This document shows, piece by piece, positions 1 through 12,219 of a stretch of DNA of 64,000 nt (within the stretch, counting starts at the first letter, position 1; each line of letters starts with the position of its first letter). A program made the position numbers and the translations under genes. Source of the stretch: Brettanomyces bruxellensis (taxonomy: Eukaryota > Ascomycota > Pichiomycetes > Pichiales > Pichiaceae); contig NC_054686.1 in NCBI RefSeq assembly GCF_011074885.1, positions 744,001 to 808,000 on the forward strand, read 5' to 3'. Below the pieces are notes generated by a model. It saw only the letters and a program-made list of their open reading frames with translations, was not told where the DNA came from and searched no databases.

Positions 1-760
1 AATTGAATGCCGATGACTTGCTATTGTATTTATTTGGAACATTAGGAAGCTTGGGAGGAAGTTTACTACTCCCTGCTTTTCCACTCATCAAACATCTCTG
101 CACACACTTCCCAACGTGCCCTATACAATACGTCCGACTAATAAACATCTTCGATAAAAAGGACAATTTGTTGATATTTCTAGGATATGTTTTTGAGAGT
201 GATTCTATGTTCAAAGATGTTAGTCAGCTAAAGATAAATCTGCCCACTTATGTTAGAGAGAGAAAGAGAAGAAAAATAAAATATTCGCGAGAATCAAAAC
301 CAGAGCCACGTGGATGTTATCACATGATGCGGCCGATGAACAAATTTTATTTCGCTTCTTTTTTATTTTTATTTTTTTTAACTTCGCGGCTCATGATTGG
401 CTTGAAAACAAAGAAAGTTTAAATATAAAAAAAAAGTTAAAATTCGTACGGGTCCCAAACAGTAAAGAGTAAATCACCTTTTGACTTTTCCCCAAATAAC
501 ACTACTTATTCCTCTGGAGAGGTGTATTTTTGATCAAACAATTAGTATTTAGACAAGTATTGCATAATTTACAGTTGCTCTACATAAAGTTTACGAATAG
601 GACTTTCCTTTGCGTTCCGAGCCCAACATACTTGAATATAAGCACATAGGTTTAACATAACCATTCTGAGACACCAATATATTTATCAACCCAGATAACG
701 AACTACAGGACATATTACCTTTTGCATCTATTCACATTATAGTACTTGCTCACCCACATA
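1..760. other. left-edge spacer, no supported gene
   Basis: AT-rich sequence with A and T runs. An open frame on the + strand at 3-422 begins with TTG, has no recognisable domain and ends in a T-rich low-complexity stretch, so it is not called. The window edge could cut a neighbouring gene's control region, but nothing here shows it. Confidence 0.5.
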
Positions 761-970
761 ATGTATATCAGAGCTTCTAGCAGACATACCATTTCCAGGT
801 CAATATTCTCCACAACATTTCTCGTTGCGTTTACCTTGGCTTTGGCCAACACATTAATGCCTTGCCCAGCAGAAAAGGGCGTTAATAATGAAGCTGCCAA
901 GGCCACTACAGAAACAAGGCAAATACTCGAGAAAGAGCAAGAACTTAGGAGAAAGCATGGGGAGAAATAG
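761..970 (+). CDS. putative small mitochondrial membrane protein (69 aa)
   Basis: Not recognised as a named gene. The first ATG is at 761. The N-terminus is basic and poor in acidic residues (Arg4, Arg8, Arg13). A hydrophobic stretch at about residues 15-33 ends in a Met-Pro-Cys-Pro motif, and a charged, helix-prone tail rich in Glu, Lys and Arg follows. That layout is typical of small inner-membrane proteins with a matrix-targeting start, but this is inference from composition only. It sits alone upstream of NAB3 on the same strand. A chance open frame of this size is possible; the ordered layout is the main argument for a real gene. Confidence 0.4.
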   Translation: MYIRASSRHTISRSIFSTTFLVAFTLALANTLMPCPAEKGVNNEAAKATTETRQILEKEQELRRKHGEK

Positions 971-1505
971 TTATTTTTTTATTTATCTATTTCGTCAAGC
1001 TTTTGACAGTGCTTTGAGTTATTGAAAGATAAGTGTGGACTTATCTGATGGGCGTGATTTTTACATAGTACGATCGATGGTTATTTATTCTTTTCATATA
1101 CATACTTAGATGACGTGTAACGTTCGACTTTTCCGCTATTTATTCATTATCGAATCTTCTCTGGTTTGGCTGTAGTAGAGTATTTGGACTGGGCATTACG
1201 TGGGATGCTGTAAAGTGGAGTCGATTTTTTCATGTGGGGTTTAAAAAATTGTACTTAGTGGAAGTGGGTGGGCAGCGCGGATGGAGTGCAAAAAAAAGGT
1301 TTTCAAAATTGGAGTTCAAAGTTGGCCCCAAAATTTTTGCCGAAGAAAAAGCAGAACATAGTGAAAAAGAATTCTGAGTATGTAAAAACGTACGTAAAAA
1401 CATATTTATATATCTCACCGTAAACAAACATCCAAGTACAACCATCTAAGTGTTACCTTTATTTTTCCGTTGATATCAAATACCCCGGCTAGCCTTCGTA
1501 AAGCA
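971..1505. other. spacer upstream of NAB3
   Basis: AT-rich spacer that should hold the NAB3 promoter and leader. I see no distinct element. A reverse-strand open frame at 1230-1445 has no recognisable content. Confidence 0.5.
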
Positions 1506-4265
1506 ATGAGTGAGAATTCTGAGGAAAGTGTATCTCCAGCACCCGAAAGCTTGGATGATGCATCTCCTGATAAGCAGATTACACCTTCTACTGTAAAAGA
1601 AGAGGTCGATAGTACGGAAAGCCTGCCTGAAACTACTCAGATGGAAAATAAGGTTTCATCTCCGATAAACGAGAAGCAGCCTGAGCCTTCAGATAAAACT
1701 TTGGTGTCGGATGAATCTTTGGAGCCGGATGAATCTGCAGATGAGTCTCGTATGTCAAATTCTTCAGATGAGTCGGCAGAAAACTCATCAGTGTCAGATG
1801 AATCTTCGGAAAAGTCATCTGCCTCGAGTGAATCATCATCTTCAGAAAAGTCGCCAGTTGGTTCAGATGGCTCGAAGGAGTCTTCAGATGAGATGGAAGT
1901 TACAGAGAAAGACATTGCAGAGAACGAGACTCGGGAGAGTAATAGTACAGGAATTAATACTGCTGAAAAGAAGAGTACAGAGAGTAAGAGTGCAGAAAGT
2001 GAAAGTGCAGAAAGTAAGAGTGAAGAAAGTAAGAGTGCAGAAACTTCAACTGCTGAGAAAGAAGTGAAAAGTGAAGAAAGTAGCCCTGTGGCCGAGCAGC
2101 TGGATAATGCAACAAACAAATTGGCGGAAAAAGAAGCAGAACAGCAAGAAAGTGCAGCAGAAGAAACAAAAAGTGTTGATGTGGCACAGTTCAACGATGT
2201 GATGAAGATGTTCTTGACAGGCCCACTTCTGCAAGATGAGACATTCAACAGCTTGCAGCCCGAGCAGCAGGAGTATGTTGTTCTTAGGGCATACGAGGAG
2301 AGCACGGGCATCAAGCCACATATCAGCCTCAATTTCGGGGCGACGACATCGTACAACAAATCGAGACTCAGGAATTCGGACAGGTACCAGCCACCAGTGC
2401 CGATAAATCCCTTCTGTCTGCGGCCGGACATCCGGAAGCCAATGAGCCCGGGGGAGAAAAAGGCATACTACGAGTACCTTGAGCAGGAGGACAAGACGAA
2501 CGGCGGGAAATTCGACGGGTACCCGATCGGGTCACGTCTTTTCATTGGTAATCTAGCAGTCAACACTCTGAAGAAGGAGGAAGTTTTCCGTGTTTTCCAC
2601 CCGTACGGCCGAATTGTCCAGGTGAACCTCAAGCAGGGCTTTGGCTTTATCCAGTATACGAATGCGGAATCGTGCTCGCGTGCGATCCGTGGAGAGAGTA
2701 ACGTTCCACTCCATAATAAATTCATGCACTTGGAGGTGTCGAAGCACCAGATACAGAAGGCAATCGAGCGGCAGAACGTGTCGCGGCCTTCTTTGAGAGA
2801 TGAGCGTGAGCGGACACGTGAGCGGTCTCCTGTGAGAGACTCAGGTAGAGATTATGCATCAGGAAGAGACTCAGAAAGAGACTCGGGAAGAGATTATGCT
2901 TCCGGAAGAGACTCTGGAAGAGACACCTCTAACAGAAATACCTCTAACAGACGTCCTGGTTCGCCAGAGGTGAAGATTCTGCTCACTAACTCGTCCTCCT
3001 CCGGATTCAACGACCGACTTGTCGAAAGACTGAAAAGTGACGGGCTGGAGGTGGAAGTTGAAACCGTAGAAAGCAAGGTGGAGGATATTCCGCAAGAGCA
3101 GGTGCTGGACTCGGCATACAGCGGGGTGTACGCAGTAATCAGCACCTGTGGGTCAGGAGTGGTCAACATCATGGTTTTTGAAAAAGACGATGATGGAGGA
3201 ATCAAGTTTGACGAGTACACGGGGGTGACGATCGACGCAGCGATGGAGTTAGTGCTTGCTGCGAAGGCGAAAGAGTTCGCCCGGTCCTCAGGCAGTGTTG
3301 AGAGGGGCCCCGGTTGGCTCCCTGCATCGTTGCCGAAGGTCCGGCCGCCAAGGGCCCGGTCGCCGTACCGACGCCCGGTGGAGCTACCGGGGGGCCAGCC
3401 ACGGCGGCGGCGTGGTGGCCGTGAAAGGGAGGCCCGGTACAGGGGGAGCCGCGAGGGTACTGCCCGGTACCCGGAGGAGTATCACCAGGCGGGACGGGGG
3501 GAGGTGCCATATTCCTCGAATTACTACCCGGACCAGAGAAGGAGGGTTCCAAGCGGTGGGTACTACGGGATGGGTGAGATGGGCGAGATTGCACCGCCAC
3601 ATCGAATTTCGCGGATGGCACAGCCACATCGGATAACACAGAATGCACAGCCTCAGCAACCCCTCCCCCATCCCCAAAGCCAGGGCCAACCTCAGGGCCA
3701 GTTTTACAACGGCTACCCCCAGCAGGCCGCCTATCCAAATGCAGCCGGGGGCAATTCGTCCGTCGCGTCTGCCCTCCAATCTCTGCAAGGCATGAATCCA
3801 GCCTCAATGCAGACGATGCTGAATCTCATGCAGCAGATGCAGCAGAACAATAGCACGCAGCAGCAGATTCTCCAGATGTTGCAACAGTTCCAGAATACAC
3901 CAAATGCAGGAAGTAACCAATACATGCAGCCTCAAATGCAGCCACAACAACAACAACAACAACCACAACAACCAAAATTTCAACCTCAACATGTAGCCTT
4001 CAACTCACCACAATATGCACAGCCACACAGCCAGGCCCCACAGCATCCTCAAAATACAGCTGAAAGCGGCAATATGCTTGCAAACTTATTGGGCCAGCTT
4101 CAGTATTCGGCCCCGGGCTCTGCATCTGACCCCCACAATGCACAAAATAATGCTTCTTTCAGTAACAACGATCACGCTTCTGTCTCAAAGGACTCCAAGT
4201 CCAAGGATCAAGATCAGACCGGCGATCTATTTGAAACGCTAGCTAGACTCAAGAACAACATGTGA
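1506..4265 (+). CDS. NAB3: Nab3-like nuclear RNA-binding protein
   Basis: Predicted partner of Nrd1 and Sen1 in early termination and processing of short and non-coding Pol II transcripts in the nucleus. The protein is 919 aa. Residues 1-225 are Ser/Glu-rich and acidic. One RRM lies at about 341-412 with an RNP2-like RLFIGNL and RNP1-like GFGFIQY. Arg-Asp repeats at about 435-480 are followed by a conserved block ending in a KFDEYTG-like motif, as in yeast Nab3 after its RRM. The C-terminal 200 residues are Gln/Pro-rich and end in a short Leu-rich helix (LFETLARLKNNM), the expected self-assembly helix. I start at the first ATG; the 12 codons upstream begin with TTG. The order acidic domain, single RRM, Q-rich tail and terminal helix is diagnostic of this family. 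The region near 3300-3500 is unusually GC-rich and encodes an Arg/Pro/Gly-rich linker. Confidence 0.9.
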   Translation: MSENSEESVSPAPESLDDASPDKQITPSTVKEEVDSTESLPETTQMENKVSSPINEKQPEPSDKTLVSDESLEPDESADESRMSNSSDESAENSSVSDESSEKSSASSESSSSEKSPVGSDGSKESSDEMEVTEKDIAENETRESNSTGINTAEKKSTESKSAESESAESKSEESKSAETSTAEKEVKSEESSPVAEQLDNATNKLAEKEAEQQESAAEETKSVDVAQFNDVMKMFLTGPLLQDETFNSLQPEQQEYVVLRAYEESTGIKPHISLNFGATTSYNKSRLRNSDRYQPPVPINPFCLRPDIRKPMSPGEKKAYYEYLEQEDKTNGGKFDGYPIGSRLFIGNLAVNTLKKEEVFRVFHPYGRIVQVNLKQGFGFIQYTNAESCSRAIRGESNVPLHNKFMHLEVSKHQIQKAIERQNVSRPSLRDERERTRERSPVRDSGRDYASGRDSERDSGRDYASGRDSGRDTSNRNTSNRRPGSPEVKILLTNSSSSGFNDRLVERLKSDGLEVEVETVESKVEDIPQEQVLDSAYSGVYAVISTCGSGVVNIMVFEKDDDGGIKFDEYTGVTIDAAMELVLAAKAKEFARSSGSVERGPGWLPASLPKVRPPRARSPYRRPVELPGGQPRRRRGGREREARYRGSREGTARYPEEYHQAGRGEVPYSSNYYPDQRRRVPSGGYYGMGEMGEIAPPHRISRMAQPHRITQNAQPQQPLPHPQSQGQPQGQFYNGYPQQAAYPNAAGGNSSVASALQSLQGMNPASMQTMLNLMQQMQQNNSTQQQILQMLQQFQNTPNAGSNQYMQPQMQPQQQQQQPQQPKFQPQHVAFNSPQYAQPHSQAPQHPQNTAESGNMLANLLGQLQYSAPGSASDPHNAQNNASFSNNDHASVSKDSKSKDQDQTGDLFETLARLKNNM

Positions 4266-5116
4266 CTCACTTCTGCATTTTATTCGTCTTTTTTTCTGTC
4301 TTTTCTGTCTAACCTTTTAGCTCTTTAGCATCTTTGTATTACTCCTTATATTATAAAGCGCCTGCCTATCTTCTGTGCTCATACCTTTTTGTTTAATTGT
4401 TGTCTCCACATTGCGTATTAACCGCCTAATTTTACGTTATCAGTTACAACCTTTTTTTCTAGTTAATCCATTTTCCCCACTTTACTTTAAACTGCTTTCT
4501 TTAGTTTACTTATCCGACTTGTTCTTCGTCCACTTTATCTATTAAAATCGAGTAATCGCGCTTATCTCATAATCCCTAGACTTCAACATTCATTCATTGT
4601 GAAATGATCCATTTTGCCGAAACGCAAATTAGTTGTTTAAAATTAGTTGCTTCAAATATTGAACCGCAAATCCACCTGTAAATTGTCTGTTCTGCCGTCA
4701 TGAGAATTTTGCACCTAAAGTCACTTCCGTTTTCGGTAAGCGCCAGTAAAAAAATCCCTAAAATTATTGCATTTATTATTTTCAAATTCTTAATTCCCAG
4801 TACATTTCTAATTTATACAGCCCACCAGAGTTACACAGCTTAATAACATTAAGTAGGCCATTTAACCGGCTCTTCTATATTTTCAGATCTGGTTCTGATC
4901 CAAACAGAAACATTCAATATTTCTTCCCCGCAATACCAGCCAACCCTCACCAATTTAATATTCTGCTTTTTACAAACAGAAAATATGGTCCACCCCAGAA
5001 CAGCTTCTTTGGTATGTTATAAAAGAATGCCTCATTCCTAATAAAATGATTGAAAGGTCATTCCACTTTAGTCACTTCACCAACCACTTTCACCAACACT
5101 CGTATACTGACAAATA
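4266..5116. other. spacer between NAB3 and the hexokinase gene
   Basis: T-rich after the NAB3 stop, as expected for a yeast 3' region. The right half should be the hexokinase promoter and contains a TATAAAA-like stretch at about 5019. I see no gene or repeat. Confidence 0.5.
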
Positions 5117-6532
5117 ATGCACATCTCAATCGAAAAGAAAAGACTCTGCCTCGATAAAAAGTTACAAAATGCTTTCGACAGCATGAAGGACTCATTCATG
5201 GTCAGCGATATGGAGCTAAAGAAGTTGGCAAGACAGTTTGAAAAAGAAATGGAAAAGGGACTTGAGCAACCATTTGACTCGATACCAATGATTCCAACTT
5301 GGGTGACTGAGCATCCAACGGGAAATGAGCATGGTGAATATTTGGCGTTAGACTTGGGAGGAACAAATCTCAGAGTTGTGTCTGTGAACCTAAAAGGCAA
5401 CTGTGATTTTGAATTTGAACACACAAAGTATCCATTGCCGGCATCATTAAGACATTGCTCATGCTCTGAACTATGGGCCCATATAGTTGGCTGCATTGAA
5501 GATTTTCTACTCCAGAAATACTCGCCTTTGCCAAAAGAACCACTTCCTATGGGATTCACGTTCTCATTTCCTGCCTCTCAAAATCGAATTGACCAAGGAG
5601 TGCTTCAGCGATGGACTAAAGGCTTTAATATACCAGATGTTGAGGGAAAAAATGTTGTGTCTCTGCTTCAGGAGGAAATTGACAAGAGAAAGCTCCCAGT
5701 TAAAGTTACTGCACTTATAAATGACACAACTGGAACACTTATCGCATCTGAGTACTCCGACCCAGAAACAAAAATGGGTCTTATCTTTGGAACAGGAGTG
5801 AATGCGGCATACTTTGATCGTATTGATCGAATTGGAAAGATGAGAGAAACGGTGTCTGAAAATTTGATCAAGACACAAACTCCAATCGCAATAAATACGG
5901 AATACGGTGCTTTTGACAACGAGCACAAATACCTCAAGCGTACAAAATACGATATTTACATTGATGAAAATTCTACAAGACCAAACCAGCAGAGCTACGA
6001 GAAAATGGTGAGTGGATACTACCTTGGAGAAATCTTAAGATTGGTTCTTCTCGATTTTGCAATTGGTGGAATGATTTTCAAGGGGCAAGACATCCATAAG
6101 TTGAAGATTCCTTTTATTATGGATGCATCGTATCCGGCGAGAGCAGAAGAGGATGACTATAGACAGCTTCCACTTATTGATAAAATAATGAAAACCAGTC
6201 TTGGAATACAAACCACACATTGTGAACGACAATTAATCCAGGAAATAAGTATCCTTATAGGAACGAGAGCCGCCAGGTTATCTGCCTGTGCAATTGCGGC
6301 CATATGTAGAAGAATGAATATTCAATCTGGACATTGTGCATGTGATGGATCAGTTTTCAAGAAGTATCCATTTTTCACCATGAGGGTGGAAAATGCTCTC
6401 AGAGGAATATTTGACTGGAAGCATGGCAAGGAAATTCCTTTAAAGCTAGTTGCTGCTGAAGATGGATCTGGTGTTGGTGCCGCAATTGTGGCATGCCTTG
6501 CCAAAAAGGCTACCATTGAAAAAGCGTCATAG
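5117..6532 (+). CDS. hexokinase, Hxk1/2-like but N-terminally divergent
   Basis: Cytosolic hexose phosphorylation with ATP, the first step of glycolysis. The 471 aa length fits yeast hexokinases (about 485). Visible family motifs: phosphate-binding LDLGGTNLRV at about 77-86, the hexokinase signature GFTFSFPASQN, INDTTGT with the catalytic Asp near 203, GTGVNAAY, EYGAFDNEH, and the C-terminal adenosine-site motif AEDGSGVGAA. The N-terminus lacks the basic Arg-Lys-Gly-Ser segment that in S. cerevisiae Hxk2 carries the regulatory serine and takes part in nuclear Mig1 binding. By family knowledge this copy may therefore be a catalytic paralogue without the sugar-repression role. I cannot tell whether it prefers glucose or other hexoses. 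The start is an ATG with no in-frame upstream alternative. Confidence 0.9.
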   Translation: MHISIEKKRLCLDKKLQNAFDSMKDSFMVSDMELKKLARQFEKEMEKGLEQPFDSIPMIPTWVTEHPTGNEHGEYLALDLGGTNLRVVSVNLKGNCDFEFEHTKYPLPASLRHCSCSELWAHIVGCIEDFLLQKYSPLPKEPLPMGFTFSFPASQNRIDQGVLQRWTKGFNIPDVEGKNVVSLLQEEIDKRKLPVKVTALINDTTGTLIASEYSDPETKMGLIFGTGVNAAYFDRIDRIGKMRETVSENLIKTQTPIAINTEYGAFDNEHKYLKRTKYDIYIDENSTRPNQQSYEKMVSGYYLGEILRLVLLDFAIGGMIFKGQDIHKLKIPFIMDASYPARAEEDDYRQLPLIDKIMKTSLGIQTTHCERQLIQEISILIGTRAARLSACAIAAICRRMNIQSGHCACDGSVFKKYPFFTMRVENALRGIFDWKHGKEIPLKLVAAEDGSGVGAAIVACLAKKATIEKAS

Positions 6533-6867
6533 GAATATTTAAATTTGTGATTAATAAATGAGCGAAGTGAATTGCAGGTTGTAGAAGTATCGCAGGGATT
6601 TTATTTATTTTGCTAGTTATGGTAAATGCGGGCAGGCCTCATTTTTCCAATTTATTCTTAATCGATTAGTTTTTATTGTACTAAATTTTGCAGTATTTAC
6701 TACTTTACCAATTTTTTTTTTTTTTTTTTTTCTTATTTATTTTATTTTTCCTCTTTTATCTAAACCATGCTTTCCTTGTGTTCACATACCAGTTTCCCAA
6801 ACCGTTTGATATACCAGCTACGTACTTCTCAATTGCGTCGTACAATCTTGCTGTCGTGATTTCAACT
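6533..6867. other. spacer upstream of CDC27
   Basis: Contains a long T run at about 6707-6731. A TTG-initiated extension of the CDC27 frame crosses this run and encodes poly-Phe, so it is not coding. Confidence 0.6.
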
Positions 6868-8979
6868 ATGAGCACGCAGGAGAAGTTGGTTCAGCAATTG
6901 AAACCAACCATCATTTATTCACTAGATCACGATCTTCTTCCAACAGCTGAATTTACTGCAGAAAGACTCATTGCACAGAATAAGAAAAACCTGGAATGCG
7001 TGTTTTTATATGCACTCGTTCTCTACAAATGCCACAGATATAAGGCGGCCTATAACTGGACCTCAGACTATTGTGCAACTGACGTTAAATGCTCATATAT
7101 ATTTGCCAAATCTTGTCTTCATCTGGAGGAGAAATCAGATGGAATATCCAGTCTTACAAGAACCCTCCCGATCTGGTCTGCGATCAGGCAGGAGGATGCT
7201 TGCCGATATGAGCCGGACCAGGTCTCGTGCTATATGTTATTGGGGAAATTGTACGGGTTAGTTGGGGATTTGAAGCGATGTGCTCTCAATTATGCTCAAG
7301 TCTTGAAAATCAACCCATACATTTTTGAGGCATTTGAAGAGCTTTGCAAAATGGGGGCCAAGGTCAGAGTCAACCATTTGTATCATCCTATCAGCCCAGT
7401 TTCCGATGTTCGCAGCAATCTGTTTCAGTCGTACATGCACAAAAATTCTACATCTTCGTTATCATCGTCATCATCACTATCGAACGAGGACTCAGATCAA
7501 GATAAGCCTAGGCATAAGCAGGGAAACGCCGGTGATGAAGTGCACGGGGAAGAAGGCACGAACTTGTTCAAAACGCCAGTTGCAAAAACTAGAGTGCGAA
7601 CATATGAGGTTGATCCTTTAAGCGGCATAGACCAGGATAAGGGTATTGCGAATCAGCATGAAGCCAATACCAACACTCCAAAGGGTGCTCGCTCTTTGCA
7701 CTACAATGAAGAGAAACCAGCATCGAAAAGACGCATTTCTGATTCGTCGAGCAAGTGGAGAAGCCGGAAAATTGCATCATCAATCACTTCGAGGCTTCTA
7801 AGTCACCCATTCAATGCTCGTTCCGGTGCGTTCAGTGATACTGCCGGGTATAAGATGAGGAATGTGGGTTCGCCTTTTAGGGAAGGTGTGAAATCGCCGG
7901 TTTCCGGATCAAAAAGGTCACTTCACTCGTTGCAAACGAGACCAAACGAGCGGTTTGTGACCGATGATCGTGTAGATAGCATATTGAAAAGTATGAACAA
8001 CGACTATTTATCGTCCGTTTACTCGAAACTGGCCAAGGGATTTAGAGCCATGTGTGCATACGACTGCTTTAGAGCAATACGCATATTCAACAGTTTGCCT
8101 GAGGCAGAGCAGAACACTCCGTGGGTTCTTGCCAAACTTGGACGGTTGCATTTTGAGATTGTCAACTATGAGGAGGCAGAGAAGTTTTATCTTAAATTAA
8201 GGAAGCTGGACCGTACTCGGGTATGCGATATGGAATACTATTCGACCTTGTTGTGGCATCTTCAGAAAGAAGTTGATTTGAGTTTCCTATGTCACGAACT
8301 TTATGAAGTGGATACGAAGGCCCCGCAAACGTGGATATGCATTGGAAATCTTTACTCATTGCAGAAAGAGCCAGATGAGGCCATAAAATGCTTCCAAAGG
8401 GCCATAAGGCTCGATAAGGGCTTTGTGTACGCATACACGCTTCAAGGCCACGAATATCTTGCAAATGATGCGTTTGAGAATGCCATGGATTGCTTTAGGC
8501 ACGCAATTTCATTGGATAGAAGACACTATAATGCCTTTTATGGTATCGGAATGGTGTATTTAAAGCTTGGCGATTTCATGAAGGCCGAATTCCACTTCCG
8601 GAAAGCTGCTGAGATCAACCCGGTCAACGTGATTCTTATCTGCTGCATTGGCATGGTACTGGAAAAGATGGAAAAGCAGGAAGAAGCGCTTGAGCAATAT
8701 ACGTTTGCCTTGAAACTTCAGCCGTTGTCAATGCTAGCTTTATTCAAGAAAGCACAGGTTTTATTCAGTTTAAAGCAGTACCAGCCGGCTTTGGAAAGCT
8801 TTCAGAAGTTAGAGGATATGGCTCCCGATGAGGCATCTGTGCATTTCTTGTTGGGAAAGCTTTACAATTACTACGGGAAGAAGAACCAGGCGGTGAAGGA
8901 GTTCACCACTGCTATGAATTTGGATCCAAAGGGATCTCATCTTATAAAGGAGGCTCTGCAAAACTTACGGAGAGATTGA
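6868..8979 (+). CDS. CDC27: Cdc27/Apc3, anaphase-promoting complex TPR subunit
   Basis: TPR scaffold subunit of the anaphase-promoting complex, the nuclear ubiquitin ligase that drives mitotic exit. In the family this subunit binds the IR tails of the activators Cdc20 and Cdh1. The 703 aa protein has the expected two-part layout. An N-terminal helical/TPR block (about 1-170) starts with a conserved dimerisation-type segment. A Ser-rich, weakly conserved linker follows (about 190-370). The C-terminal TPR array from about 395 to the end repeats the W-LG-Y-A-F-P pattern. I start at ATG 6868; the frame extends upstream only by poly-Phe from a TTG. S. cerevisiae Cdc27 is 758 aa. Linker SP/TP sites could be Cdk targets. 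Downstream MRP21 is convergent, with about 190 bp between the stops. Confidence 0.9.
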   Translation: MSTQEKLVQQLKPTIIYSLDHDLLPTAEFTAERLIAQNKKNLECVFLYALVLYKCHRYKAAYNWTSDYCATDVKCSYIFAKSCLHLEEKSDGISSLTRTLPIWSAIRQEDACRYEPDQVSCYMLLGKLYGLVGDLKRCALNYAQVLKINPYIFEAFEELCKMGAKVRVNHLYHPISPVSDVRSNLFQSYMHKNSTSSLSSSSSLSNEDSDQDKPRHKQGNAGDEVHGEEGTNLFKTPVAKTRVRTYEVDPLSGIDQDKGIANQHEANTNTPKGARSLHYNEEKPASKRRISDSSSKWRSRKIASSITSRLLSHPFNARSGAFSDTAGYKMRNVGSPFREGVKSPVSGSKRSLHSLQTRPNERFVTDDRVDSILKSMNNDYLSSVYSKLAKGFRAMCAYDCFRAIRIFNSLPEAEQNTPWVLAKLGRLHFEIVNYEEAEKFYLKLRKLDRTRVCDMEYYSTLLWHLQKEVDLSFLCHELYEVDTKAPQTWICIGNLYSLQKEPDEAIKCFQRAIRLDKGFVYAYTLQGHEYLANDAFENAMDCFRHAISLDRRHYNAFYGIGMVYLKLGDFMKAEFHFRKAAEINPVNVILICCIGMVLEKMEKQEEALEQYTFALKLQPLSMLALFKKAQVLFSLKQYQPALESFQKLEDMAPDEASVHFLLGKLYNYYGKKNQAVKEFTTAMNLDPKGSHLIKEALQNLRRD

Positions 8980-9171
8980 TTGACGGAAGAGATGAAGGAA
9001 AATTAGTACTGAAAAGATGATAGTAAGAGCAGTATGGTGTTAATGGCAATAGTAATCACAATAATAAGAATAATAGTACTACAATAATAAAGTTCATGAT
9101 ACAGCCAACGGCCTGATATTATTTATGTACAGATGTGAGCGGATAAATATGTAAAAACAAATAAAAATTGA

Positions 9172-9660
9172 TTAATAACCTTTCCTAACAGCATCCTTGA
9201 CAATCGACAACAAATTCGATATTCCAGCATCGAATCTCTTCTTTTTGTTCTTGATCCTCTTGTTGAGTCTCCTTTTGTTCGGCTTTATGTAAAACATCTG
9301 ATCGTACCAGAGATCTCGAATGTTGTTGGCCCTCACTAGCCTATCAAACATAGATATGCTCTTATTAAAGTTGGACGATTTCCTAATAAGAGTTGTTCTA
9401 CCCGAAATTTTTGCCGGTAGAGGCATTGCTCTTGCAAAATCACGAGCTCTCAGAGATGCTTTTTGCTTTGTTTTCGAATCATCTAGAAATGAGAAAAGAG
9501 AGTGCGAATCATTCGTTATATGCTCAAACTTTGTTTTACCAGTAATGCTTGAAAGAATGCTTAATGGATCATCTTTCGAGGCTTTGGTTGAAACTGTGCG
9601 AACAAAAAGCCTTGAGCCAAATTGGGCCTCACAGCCACTCCTAAGCGCTATCCTAAACAT
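9172..9660 (-). CDS. MRP21: mitochondrial small-subunit ribosomal protein Mrp21 (bS21m)
   Basis: Component of the mitochondrial small ribosomal subunit, homologous to bacterial S21. The ATG at 9660 gives 162 aa (S. cerevisiae 177). The N-terminus is Arg-rich and lacks acidic residues, consistent with a matrix presequence. The C-terminus carries the family pattern: FYIKPNKRR, a Lys/Arg-rich helix, then IVKDAVRKGY, almost the same ending as yeast Mrp21 (IVKDAKRKGY). The frame stays open upstream to about 9948 without an ATG, and that extension looks non-coding. Convergent with CDC27. Confidence 0.88.
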   Translation of the reverse strand: MFRIALRSGCEAQFGSRLFVRTVSTKASKDDPLSILSSITGKTKFEHITNDSHSLFSFLDDSKTKQKASLRARDFARAMPLPAKISGRTTLIRKSSNFNKSISMFDRLVRANNIRDLWYDQMFYIKPNKRRLNKRIKNKKKRFDAGISNLLSIVKDAVRKGY

Positions 9661-11725
<2,065 letters not shown>

Positions 11726-12201
11726 GTGTGCCGGTAGATGAACACCGACTTTTTTGATTTGTATACATAGAAACAAACGCACATGCCTGCGTATACCATA
11801 CATGTGGAGCTTTACTCTTTTCTCGTATTCTCGCTCATATGTTTGTATTGATGCTTGGAGAACGGCTAAGAGTGATCCCGATTAGCTTCCTAATACCGAT
11901 CTTGTTTTTTTTTTCAGCTTTTTCAGCTTTCATTTTATATAATTAACACTATTCCGCCATTCTGTCAATGACCGAGAACACTGCTTAAAAGTACTATGAA
12001 TTATTGCTATTTTGTATTGTGCTTTTCCGCTAGAGTTGAGACGTTCCGCGCCTATTCTTCAAATGTTTATTTCGTTATGTAGTTCAACTAAGGCTCATCT
12101 CTGAATATTTCATTATGTAGTTGAACTAAAACTCATCTCTGAATATTTCATTATGTAATTCAACTAAGGCACATTTCTGCATATTTCATTGTGTAGTTCA
12201 A
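11726..12201. other. convergent MAP2/SEC20 spacer
   Basis: 3' regions of both genes. A T run lies at about 11907-11916. The right part is a tandem repeat that continues into the end of SEC20 (see 12068-12219). Confidence 0.6.
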
Positions 12202-12219
12202 CTAAAGCTCATCTCTGCT
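12068..12219. repeat. 38-bp tandem repeat, four copies, overlapping the SEC20 3' end
   Basis: Units begin at 12068, 12106, 12144 and 12182 with tatttc and differ by a few bases. The last unit contains the five final codons of SEC20 (Ser-Arg-Asp-Glu-Leu, stop). At least two other units still read Arg-Asp-Glu-X-stop on the minus strand. The array therefore looks like duplication of the gene's own 3' end. Confidence 0.85.

Noticed and set aside
3..422. 139-codon open frame at the left edge
   Set aside because: Starts with TTG, ends in a Phe-rich stretch coded by T runs, no recognisable domain.
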